The notes: a model not told the origin generated them from the sequence alone. Counted from the stretch's first letter, positions 41,417 through 53,037 are shown. The stretch is 64,000 bases of DNA from Branchipolynoe longqiensis (GCA_030323885.1 CM059198.1:16468462-16532461), one strand, 5' to 3'. Numbers and translations: made by a program.

Positions 41417-41522
41417 AGCTTCTTGATGAAAACAATAGTGGCGACGCAAGAGGGTATGATGGTGACACAGGCGACAGTAAGCGTGATGATTATCCAGGTC
41501 GATAATTTCAGACCCGTCGCAT
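41417..41522 (-). CDS. candidate transmembrane exon
   Basis: The acceptor has a strong pyrimidine tract (TTTGTTTGCTTGCTATTTTGCAG) and the exon starts at 41522. In phase 1 it encodes a short linker (ATGLKLSTW), then a hydrophobic helix of about 23 residues (IIITLTVACVTIIPSCVATI) and a basic stop-transfer (FIKKL), a type I membrane topology. The donor GTACGT leaves phase 2; a second donor (GTACAT) four bases further would leave phase 0. The phase-1 start matches the phase-1 end of the 57-nt exons upstream, so it would anchor the Thr/Ser-rich repeats at the cell surface. Splicing and expression are inferred. Confidence 0.55.
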
Positions 41523-42302
41523 CTGCAAAATAGCAAGCAAACAAAAAGAAACTGATGAAAAACCAATAATTTGAGATTGCCCACATTAAAGTTGGATAGC
41601 CCCATATTTTTTAGTTTCTACCACTTTTCATTTTAGATAAGTATATTAGGTTGATCATGATAATCTACCCCATTTTAATTGGAAATGAATTTGATGTTAA
41701 CTAGCTATCTTTAAAGATAATTGAACCGGACACATGCAATATTAATTTTGGTGTGCATATAAGAATTCTGACACCAGAGGCTTCATTAGAAACAAGTTCT
41801 ATTAAACGGACCCGGTATAGGCTGCTTAGATACAAACCGTACTCTGACAAATGCTCTCCAAGCATACCTTAACAGATATTTAGTTTATGCAACTGTATAC
41901 TGGGGGGAGAGTGCTGAAATTGGTTGCTCCTGTTGTGTTGTAGTTAGTCCAGCAGCACTGACAAAGCTTTTAGACAATCGTATGGAGAAAAATGTTATAA
42001 TTTGCAATCTAAAATGCTAAATATGAAGTTAAACTGTTTATTTCCCATGACCAGCTACTTTTTGTGTGAATAATTGATTAAATCATGTAGATTAATAGTC
42101 TTTAAAAGTTGAATGGAGAGCTTTCTGTGGCTGCCATCTTGGTGGTTGCCATGGATTCCCCTGTGTGTGGGGAACCCCTCTAGATCCTGTGATGAGGGAA
42201 GCCCACCTATGATGTCATTCATACATCACAGACCTGAACACTCTCCTTCCACATGTTCAGTTACATGAACTGAAAAAACTAAGCAACTTAGAGTTAACTA
42301 AT

Positions 42303-42347
42303 ATGTTACGTCTATCCTCACTACCTTAGTGAGGATAGACGTAACAT
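42303..42347. repeat. perfect 21-bp hairpin
   Basis: ATGTTACGTCTATCCTCACTA (42303-42323; first 20 bases shown as ATGTTACGTCTATCCTCACT), a CCT loop, then its exact reverse complement (42327-42347). No mismatch in 21 pairs. Confidence 0.85.
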
Positions 42348-42420
42348 TTATATGCCCATGAATAATATTTATGTGCATATAAAAGCCCTGCAACAGGGAG
42401 ACAGGAGGGGGGGAAAGGGG

Positions 42421-42460
42421 GGAGAGCAGACAGAAAAAGAGCAGCGATCGACAGAGGGAG
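42421..42460. repeat. arm of a 40-bp inverted repeat (partner 40381-40420)
   Basis: GGAGAGCAGACAGAAAAAGA followed by GCAGCGATCGACAGAGGGAG is the reverse complement of 40381-40419. The arms are about 2 kb apart. Confidence 0.7.
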
Positions 42461-43380
42461 GGAGGGAGGGAGAGAAGAGATGCCAAAGATGCGACTTTAA
42501 ATTGATTTTAGTCACCCTTCTATGCAGCAACCCATGCTTAATAAGTGCACAACTATTTAAGTTGCATTTGGAGGATCAAATCTAGGAAAGCAGGTAAGGG
42601 CTTTGGTTTTGAAAGTTTGATGCTTTCATCAAACTATTGTTTGCTTTTTTTGTTCAAGTATTTTTATTCCTATGAATAACATGTTGTCAGTGCTGATGCA
42701 CTGGTCTTACAGCCTTAAGAGCAATTGTAACGATACACTAAACAAGGTTACAACAATATGGATAGACAATTACAAGACAATAAGCAGATATTAATGACGG
42801 GTAAAGAAAGAGATAAGAGAACAAAAGTAGCACAGTGGGTGGTAGCTATGTAGAATGGGGGGCACAACTGAATATCTGTCTACAGGTGATATATATACTT
42901 ATTGAAAGGGTTATGGTGGGATGTAGAGTGCCCATTGTGGTTGAACTGATTTTTATGGCAATCTCTAATGGGGCATATTGAGTAAGTAGGTTAATATTGT
43001 TTAATTATGTACCTCAGTAGGCTCCAAGTAGAATCATATCCAAACACACTCACTTAGTAGGTGGGGGTTTTGAACTAGTTGGCTGCTACTAGTTGAGTGT
43101 AGAGTGTATAGTTGGGGGAGAGAGTGGGGACAAGGTAAGGAATGGCAACACTGACCCCAGTGTGGCATTACTCTGCCTTGACCTAGGCTGGTTGATTCAA
43201 TTGTTCAGGGAGGTTTGCCCTTGAAAGTTTTGTAACAACTCTGTTTCTGACACGTGCTGGTACTAGCAGCTTTAGCTAGGCTTTTGCAAAACAATTTCGA
43301 TATTTAGTCAGGACGCAGTGATCTGAATAAAGAGGACAGCAGCTTGTTAGACAGTGGCCAGAACAATGTAGGCTACTTAC

Positions 43381-43437
43381 TTCCAGAGGAGGAATTGGAT
43401 GTTGACTTTGTTTCCAGCGTTGTCATACCTTCAGTAG
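43381..43437 (-). CDS. candidate 57-nt exon (repeat unit 1)
   Basis: The - strand acceptor is ...CATTTATAATGTAG and the donor GTAAGTAG. The 57 nt in phase 1 encode TEGMTTLETKSTSNSSSG, Thr/Ser-rich and probably O-glycosylated. Length, phase and position agree with the exons at 43858-43914 and 54581-54637. It precedes the transmembrane exon in transcript order with compatible phase. Confidence 0.55.
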
Positions 43438-43857
43438 CTACATTATAAATGAGAAAATAAAGCTGTCACTCATGCCTGCCTAGGGCACAGACTCAGTAGT
43501 CCCAATGAATTAAAATATAAAGCAAATCTAAGGTTTGAGTAGTGAGTGCCTGTTGAGAAGGTCATATCGATTAGATTCAGCCACACCTGAGAGACTCTCA
43601 TTTTATGCCAATAATGCATTAATTATATGCCATTACTTTGGAAATCATTGGATCACATTTGGGTCAATCAGACCAGCCAATATAGCCATGTACCCTCAAT
43701 TATTGGTAGGCCTAGGCACACAGTCACCCATATGAACACCACTTGTGTGTGTCACACTCACAACACCAATTCCATTATATTATTGGGCAGGCCTATTGTT
43801 CTTTGTTGGCCAATACACAACTGTCATTGCTAGAAAGATATAGAATGACACAATTAC

Positions 43858-43914
43858 CATCAGTGGTGACATCTATGTTGGTACTCGCTTCCTGTGTAGT
43901 TGAACTTCCAGTAG
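43858..43914 (-). CDS. candidate 57-nt exon (repeat unit 2)
   Basis: The acceptor is ...TTCCCAAATATAG and the donor GTAATTGTG. The phase-1 reading is TGSSTTQEASTNIDVTTD. At the DNA level it is close to 54581-54637 (shared CAGGAAGCSAGTACCAA and ACTGATG ends), so the exon and its flanking intron were duplicated together. Confidence 0.58.
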
Positions 43915-44652
43915 CTATATTTGGGAATTTGCAAATGCAAAAATGAAATTAATTACCTTTGTATGTTCAGGGTATCGCAATAAGCATCATTCTGTGGTAT
44001 CGGATCCAAAGATAACTATGTATTGTAACCGAGAACCGAGAAAGCAAAATCAAGATGATGATAATTCCAGATCCCCCTCAAACTTCATATTAGAGCAACT
44101 ACACCTTCATTATGTATGATTAGCTTAGTAACATCGATCAATCATAACATTTATTTACCTTCCATGTAAGGTAGTTGAAGCTACATAATCCGATAGCATT
44201 GTCTTTCTGGCTTTTTTTCAGATGACTATATTAGGTTGATCATTACAAATAGATTACTTTAGTTTCAAGCTACTTTATGTTTTATGGGATAACTTTGGAC
44301 TTGTTCATAGTGAAAAGATACAAAATGCAATTTGATGTAAATACTGAAGTGCTGGAAATACGCTTTGCTTAGGCTTTGTATGCTCATTTTATAGCTTAGT
44401 AGCCCATCACATGAAGAACATACTGTAATAAATGGTTGATGCTTGCACTAGGACTTAACTTGAACAAAACTCAGATGGACATTTTGTTTTTTAATATTAA
44501 TGTTTTCAACGGATTGTGGATGTTACTCTAACATTGGTAATCTATGACAGAGATGGGACACTCTGAACTCATTGATACCTTGAACTCGCACAAGACACAG
44601 GTTCGAAACCGTCTACGATTCAGCTCCCTACAGTGGTGCCCCCTGTATAAAG
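43915..44652. other. intron-like DNA with duplicated blocks
   Basis: 44428-44530 (AAATGGTTGATGCTTGCACT, GGACTTAACTTGAACAAAAC, AATGTTTTCAAC) matches 52277-52372 and partly 54366. 44160-44290 is similar to 54010-54110. No exon found. Confidence 0.5.
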
Positions 44653-46230
44653 ATGAGTGAATTGCAAGCCTGCATACAGTTTCCTCCGCTGAAAACCAGG
44701 GGCGCCACCGGTCCGCCACCACCAACCACCACCACAAGACTCACAATTCGAAAACCGGACCATAACTGGCAGAGACACTTCCATCCAAGCACCATCCACG
44801 CATTTCTTCCTCACATAGCGAAACGTCTCTACAAGATGCTGCAATCCAGGAAATCAACCAGGAATGCTGCCAACACCAGGAAGAACAGTGCCCCCAAGTC
44901 ACGTGGAAGGCCCACGAAAGTTGATGCCGAGGCCGCACAGGAAAAAGAAACTAGGGGAGCAAGTAACCAACGGGCGCCGAGGAAGGCCACACCGGCGAGC
45001 AGCACCATGCCTGAACCAATGCCGGCAACAGCGCAGCCGCCGGCATCCATGCCTGGCACAAGCCACAATGACATGATGAGCGCGATGAGGGCAGTCATGG
45101 CAGAACAGATGACCGAATTCAAGTCCAGCCTTCTATCAAGAATGGATGCACTTGAGGCAAACAACTGCAGGAGGAGCACAAAGGAGGACAGTGATGTAAC
45201 CGAGGATAGCGGTGACAGTGACAGTGACAGTGAACAGGAGGAGGATAACATGCTGGTGGCACCCGGCTGCCGGCAGCAACAACAACCGCTGGCCATGGGC
45301 CGAAGGCGATCACAAGGAGCTGTTGATTTCAAAACACCCAAGGCTGTGCCCACACCAAGGAAGGAGAGACGCCGCAGGGATGAGAGGATCAGCACACACC
45401 ACATGGAGGAAATCCAGTACATCGACATGTACCGTGAACAGCAGAACCACATCGCGTGCCACTCATGTACCCAGTCAGCCAGGCTGAGAAGCGGCGCAAA
45501 CCACACGGACAACGCGGACGCCATCAATGACATACTAGCAGCAGCCGGGACGGCAGTCAACAAAAAGCGAGGTAAAACGGCACTACTTCCAAATTTCTTT
45601 GTTATGCGGGGCGAGAAACATGAGAAAGTTGGGGTCAGTGACGCCACCTTGCCTGAGTACTTTGCAGCACTATGTAAGATGACGAAGGTTATTGAGGTTC
45701 CAGTGGCATCAAAGAAGCCGATTATTGAACATATTCACCAGCTGGCTAAAACTAGGAGTGGGAGACTTGTCGATTGTGGTCGGAACGGCTGTTCGCCATG
45801 ATCGACTGATGACGCCTCCCACAGGGATGGAATGACAACTACATGATAAAGGACATACAAAGGGATGTGTACGCAGTGGGAGTGAGAACAGGGGAATGTA
45901 CAAACAACCGCCACACAAACAGCAACGGCAAGAACGCTAATGCGAGCACCTTACACTAACAATGGCGGCAGCTCAAACTCTGGCACCAGTGCGTACAAGA
46001 GCAGGCAAGACTTTAATCGTGACACTGATGGTAAGTCATGCCACACATGGAACTGGGGGAATGAGTGTAGTTTCTCCGCCACTCATGGCAAGCTGCCGGA
46101 CAAATAGGCACACATTTACGGATGGTGCGCAAATAAGTATCATCATACCAACCTACACAAAGAGAAGGACTGCCAGAACAAGAAGTGGTTCCTGGAGAAG
46201 AAGGCGAGCCAAGGAAACCCGACCGGACAG
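44653..46230 (+). pseudogene. fossil gag-like gene of a YR element (element 6)
   Basis: The frame is open 44653-45801, with a likely original start near the Met at 44836. Features in order: basic Ser/Ala/Pro-rich N-terminus, an acidic Ser/Asp stretch (TEDSGDSDSDSEQEEDN), and a core (LLPNFFVMRGEKHEKVGVSD, then LPEYFAALCKMTKVI) that aligns with the gag of YR element 1. Beyond 45801 the similarity continues with stops: RLPQGWNDNYMIKDIQRDVY and the Cys/His region (CHTWNWGNECSF, then HKEKDC). It ends at the Gypsy C insertion; the last codons and the stop (TAG 51676-51678) lie on the far side at 51662. No RT or YR of this element is present nearby. Confidence 0.8.
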
Positions 46231-46400
46231 TGTCATCTATCCTTGTCGGGGACTGTGGGATGGACATATATTTTGTAGTGATCAAAGTAGAGACATTGCT
46301 GGTTTTCAGATGGAGTAGAAGAGCCCTTGTTTATATCAGGAACTGTGGTACATGTAAAATACAGTTTCTTAGTAGTAGCAACTGAAATGGATATACAACA
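46231..46400 (-). repeat. 3' LTR of Gypsy C
   Basis: 170 bp, reading on the - strand from TGTTGTATATCC to GATGACA. Nearly identical to 51492-51661 (for example TTTTGTAGTG against TTTTCGAGTG), which indicates a recent insertion. Confidence 0.94.
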
Positions 46401-46413
46401 TTCCTTCCCCTTT
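46401..46413 (-). promoter_or_regulatory. polypurine tract of Gypsy C
   Basis: On the - strand AAAGGGGAAGGAA directly precedes the TG of the 3' LTR. Confidence 0.82.
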
Positions 46414-47179
46414 AGTTTGGAAGTACACATGGCTACTTTAAAGGGACCAGCTATAGCTCGCTGGGACACTGCGCGTACTCCGACAAATGCTCTCCAAGCA
46501 CAATCTTGTTTAGTTTTTATGTTTAAATGAACCAAGTATGTGTGGGGAGAGTATGGGACCAGGGCACTGCTAGTCTGAACTGCAAAGGCAGTTTGTTGTC
46601 TTCAAAATGGCCGCCCCCATAGGCGGCGGCCATTTGCAATGCAAAAGCTGCGCTGTGATTGGCTGAAATTGCGGTTCTCGCCAGCAACAAGATCAGAAGG
46701 ATTTGCTGAGCCTGTTACCGGCGAGCACCGCTATTTGACAATACCACTATCATATTTAACAGAATTACATGCAATAAGTGAAATTTCATGAAATTAACCC
46801 TAAAATCGAACTGATATTAACACCACATTGGCGGCGATATTAATAAGACAAATAAGTGTTCACACTTCCTGTCTACCATTCGCCCCAAGTGGCACAAATC
46901 TGAACTATTCCGAGTTTGTTTGTTTTCCACGCGGCGGATAGCTGGCGACTTTAACTGCTACAAGTCTTATTAATGTTTGCCATAGTCAGTATGATAAGTC
47001 TGTAATCCCATATGCTATATATAGACCTGCTTAACTAGATGTTTAATTTGATATAATAATTTTAATTATTAGGCTGAAACACTAGCTAGGGCAACCTTAG
47101 GTTACCACCACAATGTGCTGCAGGGATTATTATGCCCTGTGTGATGAGTGCAACACTGTCACTGACTGTTCCGAAGTTC
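46414..47179 (-). other. Gypsy C 3' non-coding region, possibly with an embedded repeat
   Basis: No ORF. The part 46600-46700 (CCATTTGCAATGCAAAAGCT, GTGATTGGCTGAAATT, TTCTCGCCAGCAACAAGA) resembles 62105-62175, and 46715-46830 (CCGGCGAGCACCGCTATTTG, TTAACAGAATTACAT) resembles 53555-53690 in the MITE at 53422-53972. A non-autonomous element may have inserted here. Confidence 0.5.
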
Positions 47180-50100
47180 TTATAGGTTTAACTTCTCTGG
47201 AGGTTTAATCACACGACCTGAACGACGTATCACTTGGGGACTGGTTTCAATTACATGGGGACTTGCATCACTAGGATCAGCAGCTTTAGTCACTGTCTCT
47301 TCTGGTGGTACCTGTCGACTAGTTGTCACTTTTTCATCAACATGTGTCTCTACTAATGCTGGCATTGGAGCAACACACATTGGTGGTGTTGACTCATCAC
47401 TTGTCACAACCGGTGCTTGCTCTCTCTCTATGTTGTCATTCTCCTCTGGACGTCTGGTCTTGAGGTGATCTTGATGTCTCCTCCACAGTCTGCCATCTCG
47501 CAGTCTGACCAAATACGACACTGGACCCAGTTGTTGTTCCAGCACTCCTTGCATCCATTTGGGACTACCTTGAAAGTTCATTGCCCAGACTGGATCTCCT
47601 GCATAGAACACTCGGTCCTTGGCATGCATGTTGTGCCTTTGCATATCATATCCTTGTTTGGTCAGAACTCGTTGATGCAGTGATGGCTGTATTAAGTCCA
47701 GTCTGGTTCTTGGCTTATACTTCATAACTAGATCCGCCACTGCCTGACCTGTTGTGCTCTGAGGTGTGATGCGATACATTGATAAGAAGCGATATAATCG
47801 ATCTTCCAACTTCCCAGAGCTCTTCTTAAGACCTCTCTTTACTGTCTGTACTGCCCCTTCAGCTAATCCATTGCTTGCTGGATGATAGGGTGAAACAGTA
47901 ACATGCTTAATACCATTTGCCTTACAAAACTTCTGAAATTCTTCACTAGTGAAACATGAGCCATTGTCTGACACGATGGTTGTTGGAAGGCCCAACATTG
48001 CAAATGTCTGTCTGAGTTTTGTAAGAGTTATGTTGGTGGTAGCAGTGGATACGACATGAGCGTCAATGAACTTACTGTGTGCATCCACGATCACCAATAT
48101 CATATGTCCTTCAAATGGTCCTGCATAGTCCACATGCACCCGATGGCATGGTTGTCCTGGCCACTCCCATGGATGCAATGGTGCGCTAGGTGGTATGTTG
48201 TGGTGTAGTTGACATACCTGACAATCTCTGATTTTATTTTCAATTTCTTCATTTAATCCTGGCCACCCCAGGTAGCTGCGTGCCAATCCTTTCATTCGTA
48301 CTATGCCTGGATGTGTGAAATGTAGTTCATCCAACATAGTATCTCGTGCTTGTGGTGGAACAACCACTCGTGTTCCCCACATCAGTACACCTTGTTGTAT
48401 ACTCAACTCTTCTTTGCGACTGCTGTACGGTGCAAATTCTCAACCAGTCTCGGACGGCCATCCCTGTTCTATGAACTGTCGTACCTGCACTAAAATGGGA
48501 TCTTTTAGTGTCCACTGTGCAATCTTTTTAGCTGTAACAGGTGATTCATCCAGCATATTCAATGCTAAGATGACTTCTTCTGGAACCGGCACCTCCAGTG
48601 GGGCACCCATTGATGGTAATCTACTCATTCCATCTGCATGACCCATCTTTGTACCTGGCGTATGTTCGAGTATGTACTGGTAATTACTAAGCATTAAAGC
48701 CCAACGTTGTATGCGTGCACTAGCCATCGCTGGAATTTGCTTATCCTCTTTCAGAAGACCCAGGAGAGGTTTGTGATCTGTTTGAAGTAGAAATTCTCGC
48801 CCATACAAATACTTGTGAAATTTGGTTACTCCATATACCATAGCTAAAGCTTCTTTTTCCACTTGTCCATAGTTCTTCTCAGCCGGAGAAAGTGTTTGTG
48901 ATGCGTAGGCAATTGGTCGATCCCTACCATCTGGCAACCGGTGTGATAGAACACTTCCTAGGCCATACGGTGAAGCATCGTTACTCAGCACAATGGGTAG
49001 TTTAGGATCATAGTGCACCAGCAATTGTGATGATCCAAGTAATGCTTTTGAGTCCTTAAATGCCTTGCTTTCCTGTGCACCCCATGTCCATGTATTTCCC
49101 TTTTTTAAGCACTCGTGTAGTGGAGCAAGTAGGGTACTCAAGTTCCTCAAGAAGTTATGGTAATAGTGAATCAAACCAAGATAACTCCTAAGTTCCTTTT
49201 CATTCTTTGGTTCTGTAGCATTTATAATTGCCATCACCTTATCCTTGGTGGGATGGATGCCTTCAGCATCAATCTTGTGCCCCAAGTATGTACCAGATGT
49301 TTGACGAAATATGCACTTACTTTCCTTTAGACGTAATCCAGCATCTTGCAAGCATGTAAGCACCATTTCTAGGTTCCGATCATGCTCTTCTGCAGTACGT
49401 CCTGTTACTAACACATCATCCAAGTACACAGCTGTCATCGGTATATTTTGAAGTAACTGTTCCATAATTCGCTGGAAAATGGCTGGACTAGATGAAACTC
49501 CAAAAGGTAAGCGTTCATACACAAAGAGACCTTTTGATGTGTTGATGGTTGTTAACCTCTGCGAGTCTTTATCCAGTACTACTTGTTGTTAGGCATGACT
49601 GAGGTCGAGTTTTGAGTACAACTGACCTCCTGAAAGTTTTGCATAAATATCGTTGATATTTGGTATAGGATATTTGTCTACTTTCACAGCATGGTTGATT
49701 GTCACTTTGTAGTCCCCACAGATTCTTACTTCTCCCGTGGACTTAAGTACTGGTACTATGGGTCCAGCCCACTCTGCAAATTCAACCGGACAAATTACAC
49801 CAGTTTGTTGAAGTCTATCCAATTCTTCTTCTACTTTAGCTCGGAGTGCTAGTGGTACTGTACATGCTTTCACATACATTGGTTTTACGGTATCATCTAT
49901 GTAAAACTTTGCAGTTCTCCCTTTCAATGTTCCAAGACCTACTTGGAAAACAGCCTGATATGGACGGAGAAAATCATCCTTGTTCACTTGATTTACTGTA
50001 GCCCAGTTGAGTTTGAGCACTGCCAACCAATCTCGACCCAGTAGATTCGGTCCAGTACCTGGGACTACCAATATTGGCAACCATTTCTGTTGACCTCCAT

Positions 50101-50305
50101 GACTGACTTGTGCAGTAGTCTTGCCCAATGGTTTAATGAACTCGCCTGCATATGTGCGTAGCTTTGGCAAGTTATCGTCATTCAACACTAAGTGTGGAGC
50201 TAAAGCTGTAAGTTTTTTCCACTGTTTTTCAGAAACTATAGTTGAGGATGCACCTGTGTCTATTTCCATGGACATAGGAATTCCTTCCATTTCCACTGTG
50301 CACAT
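47180..50305 (-). pseudogene. Gypsy C pol polyprotein (two stop codons)
   Basis: One frame from 50305 to 47180 is interrupted by TAA at 49591-49589 and TGA at 48442-48440. Order: aspartic protease (IDTGASSTIVSEKQW), RT (TGEVRICGDYKVTINHAVKV, LYSKLDLSHA, active site VYLDDVLVTG near 49430), RNase H (IVLSNDASPYGLGSVLSH, YGQVEKEALAMVYG, LQTDHKPLLGL, HADGMSRL), integrase zinc module (HFTHPGIVRM, CQVCQ), and DDE core (VHVDYAGPFE, TIVSDNGSCFTSEEFQKF, SNGLAEGAVQTVK). The C-terminus ends in RRSGRVIKPPEKLNL, a common end of metazoan Gypsy pol. The frame is otherwise open, and both stops could be single substitutions. Confidence 0.94.
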
Positions 50306-50313
50306 ATATGGAT

Positions 50314-51231
50314 TTATTGACGTACTTGACTAGCCGTGTGGAACAGACTTAGGTTATATGTGCCTTCGGTAATATCACCTGAGTCAGTGATCTCATCAGT
50401 CTGTGACATGCTATCCTCTGATGATTCCTTCAAAAAGTTTGTGTTCTGTCCTAATATGCAAACCTTAGAAAAGGGATTTTTCTTATGACACTTGTGACAC
50501 TCTCTTCCCCACGCTCTACATTCCTTCTTCCTATCATGTGGACTGCCACCACACCCGACGCATTTACTGTGATGAGGTTGTGAGTTGTGGTGTTGTGCTG
50601 GCCTGTGCTGGGATGTAGTCACTTGGTGGAAACCTCCACGTCTACCTCTCCCTCTCCAGAGTGGTGAATGGGTATTCTGCTGCAACACATGAATTGCAAC
50701 TGACTCTGAGTTACTGATAACTTTTGATTGCTGTGTTGTTGCTTCCAACGTTCTTCCAAATATGAGTAGTTGCTCAAGTGTAATGTCAATTTGGGACAGT
50801 CCTTTCTCTCTCACTTTCTTGGGCTGACATGTTTGCACGATCTGAGACTTGACCTCCCGATCCTTATCATGAAACTCACAGTTCTTTGCTAATCCCTGCA
50901 ATCTAGCATGGAACTGATCCAAGGTTTCCAATGCCTGTTTCGCCTGTCTGAATGTGAAGACCTCAAATTCAACATTTCTTCTGGGTGCAAAATAAGCTGT
51001 TAATTTTGTCTTTGTTTGCAGCAAAGTGTCACCTCCTACAATCCCAATACTTTCACTTAGATCAAATACAGGTTCACCAGCATAATGTAGCAACATAGCT
51101 TTACATCTAGCATCATTGTCAATGTCTTTTGCCACAATGAAATTGTCAAACCGTCGCAACCAACGTTCCCATCTCGCCCCCGCACTGTCAAGTGGTTCCA
51201 GTGAGAATGGTGTTAAGCTCTCATGCTCCAT
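50314..51231 (-). CDS. Gypsy C gag
   Basis: The frame is open from 51267; the first ATG is at 51231 (MEHESLTPFSLEPLDSAG). The capsid-like region has RWERWLRRFDNFIVAKDIDN and a FRQAKQALETLDQFHARLQG helix, typical of Ty3/Gypsy gag. The C-terminal zinc knuckle region is CVGCGGSPHDRKKECRAWGR followed by CHKCHKKNPFSKVC. It ends at 50314, and pol follows in another frame after a gap of a few bases, so pol may be expressed by frameshifting. No stop inside the ORF. Confidence 0.88.
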   Translation of the reverse strand: MEHESLTPFSLEPLDSAGARWERWLRRFDNFIVAKDIDNDARCKAMLLHYAGEPVFDLSESIGIVGGDTLLQTKTKLTAYFAPRRNVEFEVFTFRQAKQALETLDQFHARLQGLAKNCEFHDKDREVKSQIVQTCQPKKVREKGLSQIDITLEQLLIFGRTLEATTQQSKVISNSESVAIHVLQQNTHSPLWRGRGRRGGFHQVTTSQHRPAQHHNSQPHHSKCVGCGGSPHDRKKECRAWGRECHKCHKKNPFSKVCILGQNTNFLKESSEDSMSQTDEITDSGDITEGTYNLSLFHTASQVRQ

Positions 51232-51473
51232 ATTTACCAACTGTGTAATATATGTTGACCAGTCCAAACTAAGTAATCAGTGTTTAAGTGACATATAGTC
51301 TTAAGCATTCAAACAGTTGTAGCTCGCCTTCTATTTGTCGGATCGCCTCGTGGTTGCGGCGTCGCGTAGCGAGCGATATTCCAATTCCGACAGTGTTTAC
51401 TATGTCTTGATATCTCTTCTAGAACCTGAGATATGTTCCAAAACAAACTTGCCTGTCTTTATTCTTTATTCTT

Positions 51474-51491
51474 GATCCTCGTCGCCAATTA
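51474..51491 (-). promoter_or_regulatory. probable primer binding site of Gypsy C
   Basis: On the - strand the 5' LTR ends ...GACA at 51492 and is followed by TAATTGGCGACGAGGATC. TTGGCGACGAGG at this place is common in metazoan Gypsy elements. I could not assign the tRNA. Confidence 0.5.
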
Positions 51492-51661
51492 TGTCATGTA
51501 TCCTTGTCGGGGACTGTGGGATGGACATATATTTTCGAGTGATCAAAGTAGAGACATTGCTGGTTTTCAGATGGAGTAGAAGAGCCCTTGTTTATATCAG
51601 GAACTGTGGTACATGTAAAATACAGTTTCTTAGTAGTAGCAACTGAAATGGATATACAACA
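51492..51661 (-). repeat. 5' LTR of Gypsy C
   Basis: 170 bp, partner of 46231-46400. The outer flank GACAG is the target duplication. Confidence 0.94.
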
Positions 51662-51666
51662 GACAG

Positions 51667-52573
51667 GTTTTTCAGTAGATGGCTCCATGGACAACAACAA
51701 ACAAACATGGCTGGAACCAGAACGCGATGAATGGGACAATAATTACCAACACGACATGACAGAACACACTGATGACTAATGTGAGTGGAACCACTAAAAA
51801 TAATGTTATCCCCTGCACAAATGACTGCATGTGCCAGAGAGATCCACTGGCAGATACGCCTGAAATGCCACCCCACACCATGCGAAAATACGACCCAAAA
51901 AACCACCTCCTGAAAAAGGACACATGATTGGGATGAAGATGACCAAGATGGCGACGGATGCCATCTTGGAAATGGTTGATTCAAAATATGCCACGTTATG
52001 CCCATAATGACATGTAACGAAGACCATGTGGTACAGCCAGGTGGTGACAACCACTCAACCGCCGCAACATTGCCGACACCTCCCCCTGGGAGGGAGCCCC
52101 ATGCCCAAGGGACACAAGATGGCGGCCAGCACGCTGGATGTACAGAGCACATGTCAAGAACAATGGCCGCCACTGACCACAGACCACAACATGGACACGC
52201 CCACCCTGAACAGGTAGGCAGTTGTGACGCAGAAGCACGACTGAAGAAGCACGGCGACCACCACCCATCCAGCCATAAATGGTTGATGCTTACACTAGGA
52301 CTTAACTTGAACAAAATTCAGATGGATGTTTTTGTTGTTGATATTAATGTTTTCAACAGATTATGCAACTTCATGTATCCTGCTAGAAATGAACACAGAA
52401 TGCGCTATGGACATTCAAACAGGTTTAGCATTTTGGGACCTACTGATGCAAAGACAAGTGTCATATGTCTCACAACACCAATTCTGTAAGATTATTGGGT
52501 AGTGCCTTTTGCTTGGCCAATAGGCCTACTACACACCGGTCATTGCTAGAAAGTAATAGAATGACATAATTGC
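51667..52573. other. gag stop codon, then non-coding and duplicated intron DNA
   Basis: 51667-51678 holds the last codons of the gag fossil. From there to about 52270 nothing was recognised, in particular no RT. 52277-52372 duplicates 44428-44530. 52340-52560 is similar to 54366-54575. Confidence 0.5.
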
Positions 52574-52613
52574 CATCAGTGCTGGCATTTCTTTTGGTAC
52601 TCGTTTCCGATAG
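52574..52613 (-). pseudogene. decayed copy of the 57-nt exon
   Basis: The acceptor is ...ACAAATATAG and the end ...CAGCACTGATG matches 54581-54637, but 17 nt are deleted inside (40 nt remain, breaking the frame) and the donor GT is GC. It is probably skipped. Confidence 0.5.
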
Positions 52614-53037
52614 CTATATTTGTGTGATTGGAAATGATTAATTGAAAGCTTTCACTCATACATGGACGCCATAATTCAGTAGCAGTAACTTAATAGGGAA
52701 ACACATCTAGGGGTTGATACCTTACAGCTTCATGACCTATCAACTGCAAATCATTATGATAATCACAGAGCTTCTTTACGTCTCATAACAGGGCAACTAT
52801 GAACAAGGTGAGATTTAATTGTGTCCCAATCTAATTTTATATTTTGATGTAGTTAGCGTACTGGGAATACGGTCAGCACATATATTCACATGAGCGATCA
52901 GTTGTGGAAATGACCCACGTGAACATAAGTGTTATATGTGAAACTCACAACAACAATTCTACAACATTATTAGGTATAGTTTACTGGTCCTTTGATACAG
53001 GTGTCATTGTGGGAAAGTAAAAGAATCCCACCATTGC

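Larger units (their letters stand above)
41523..43380 (-). other. probable intron with duplicated blocks
   Basis: No coding exon was confirmed. It contains copies of intron blocks also found at 54000-54350 (AAGTATATTAGGTTGATCAT-like, CTATGCAGCAA..CATGCTTAATAA), a GA-rich tract at 42400-42480, a perfect hairpin at 42303-42347, and otherwise AT-rich DNA. Confidence 0.45.
46231..51661 (-). mobile_element. Gypsy C, complete Ty3/Gypsy LTR retrotransposon
   Basis: Two 170-bp LTRs (46231-46400 and 51492-51661) are flanked by the target duplication GACAG (46226-46230 and 51662-51666). On the - strand the order is 5' LTR, leader, gag (51231-50314), protease-RT-RNase H-integrase (50305-47180), a long 3' non-coding region, polypurine tract and 3' LTR. 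The family differs from Gypsy A in RT (YLDD), protease and LTR. It is inserted a few codons before the stop of the YR gag fossil. Two stop codons in pol make this copy defective. Confidence 0.95.

Noticed and set aside
44829..45647. 272-aa - strand ORF
   Set aside because: Antisense shadow of the gag fossil, which aligns to another gag on the + strand.
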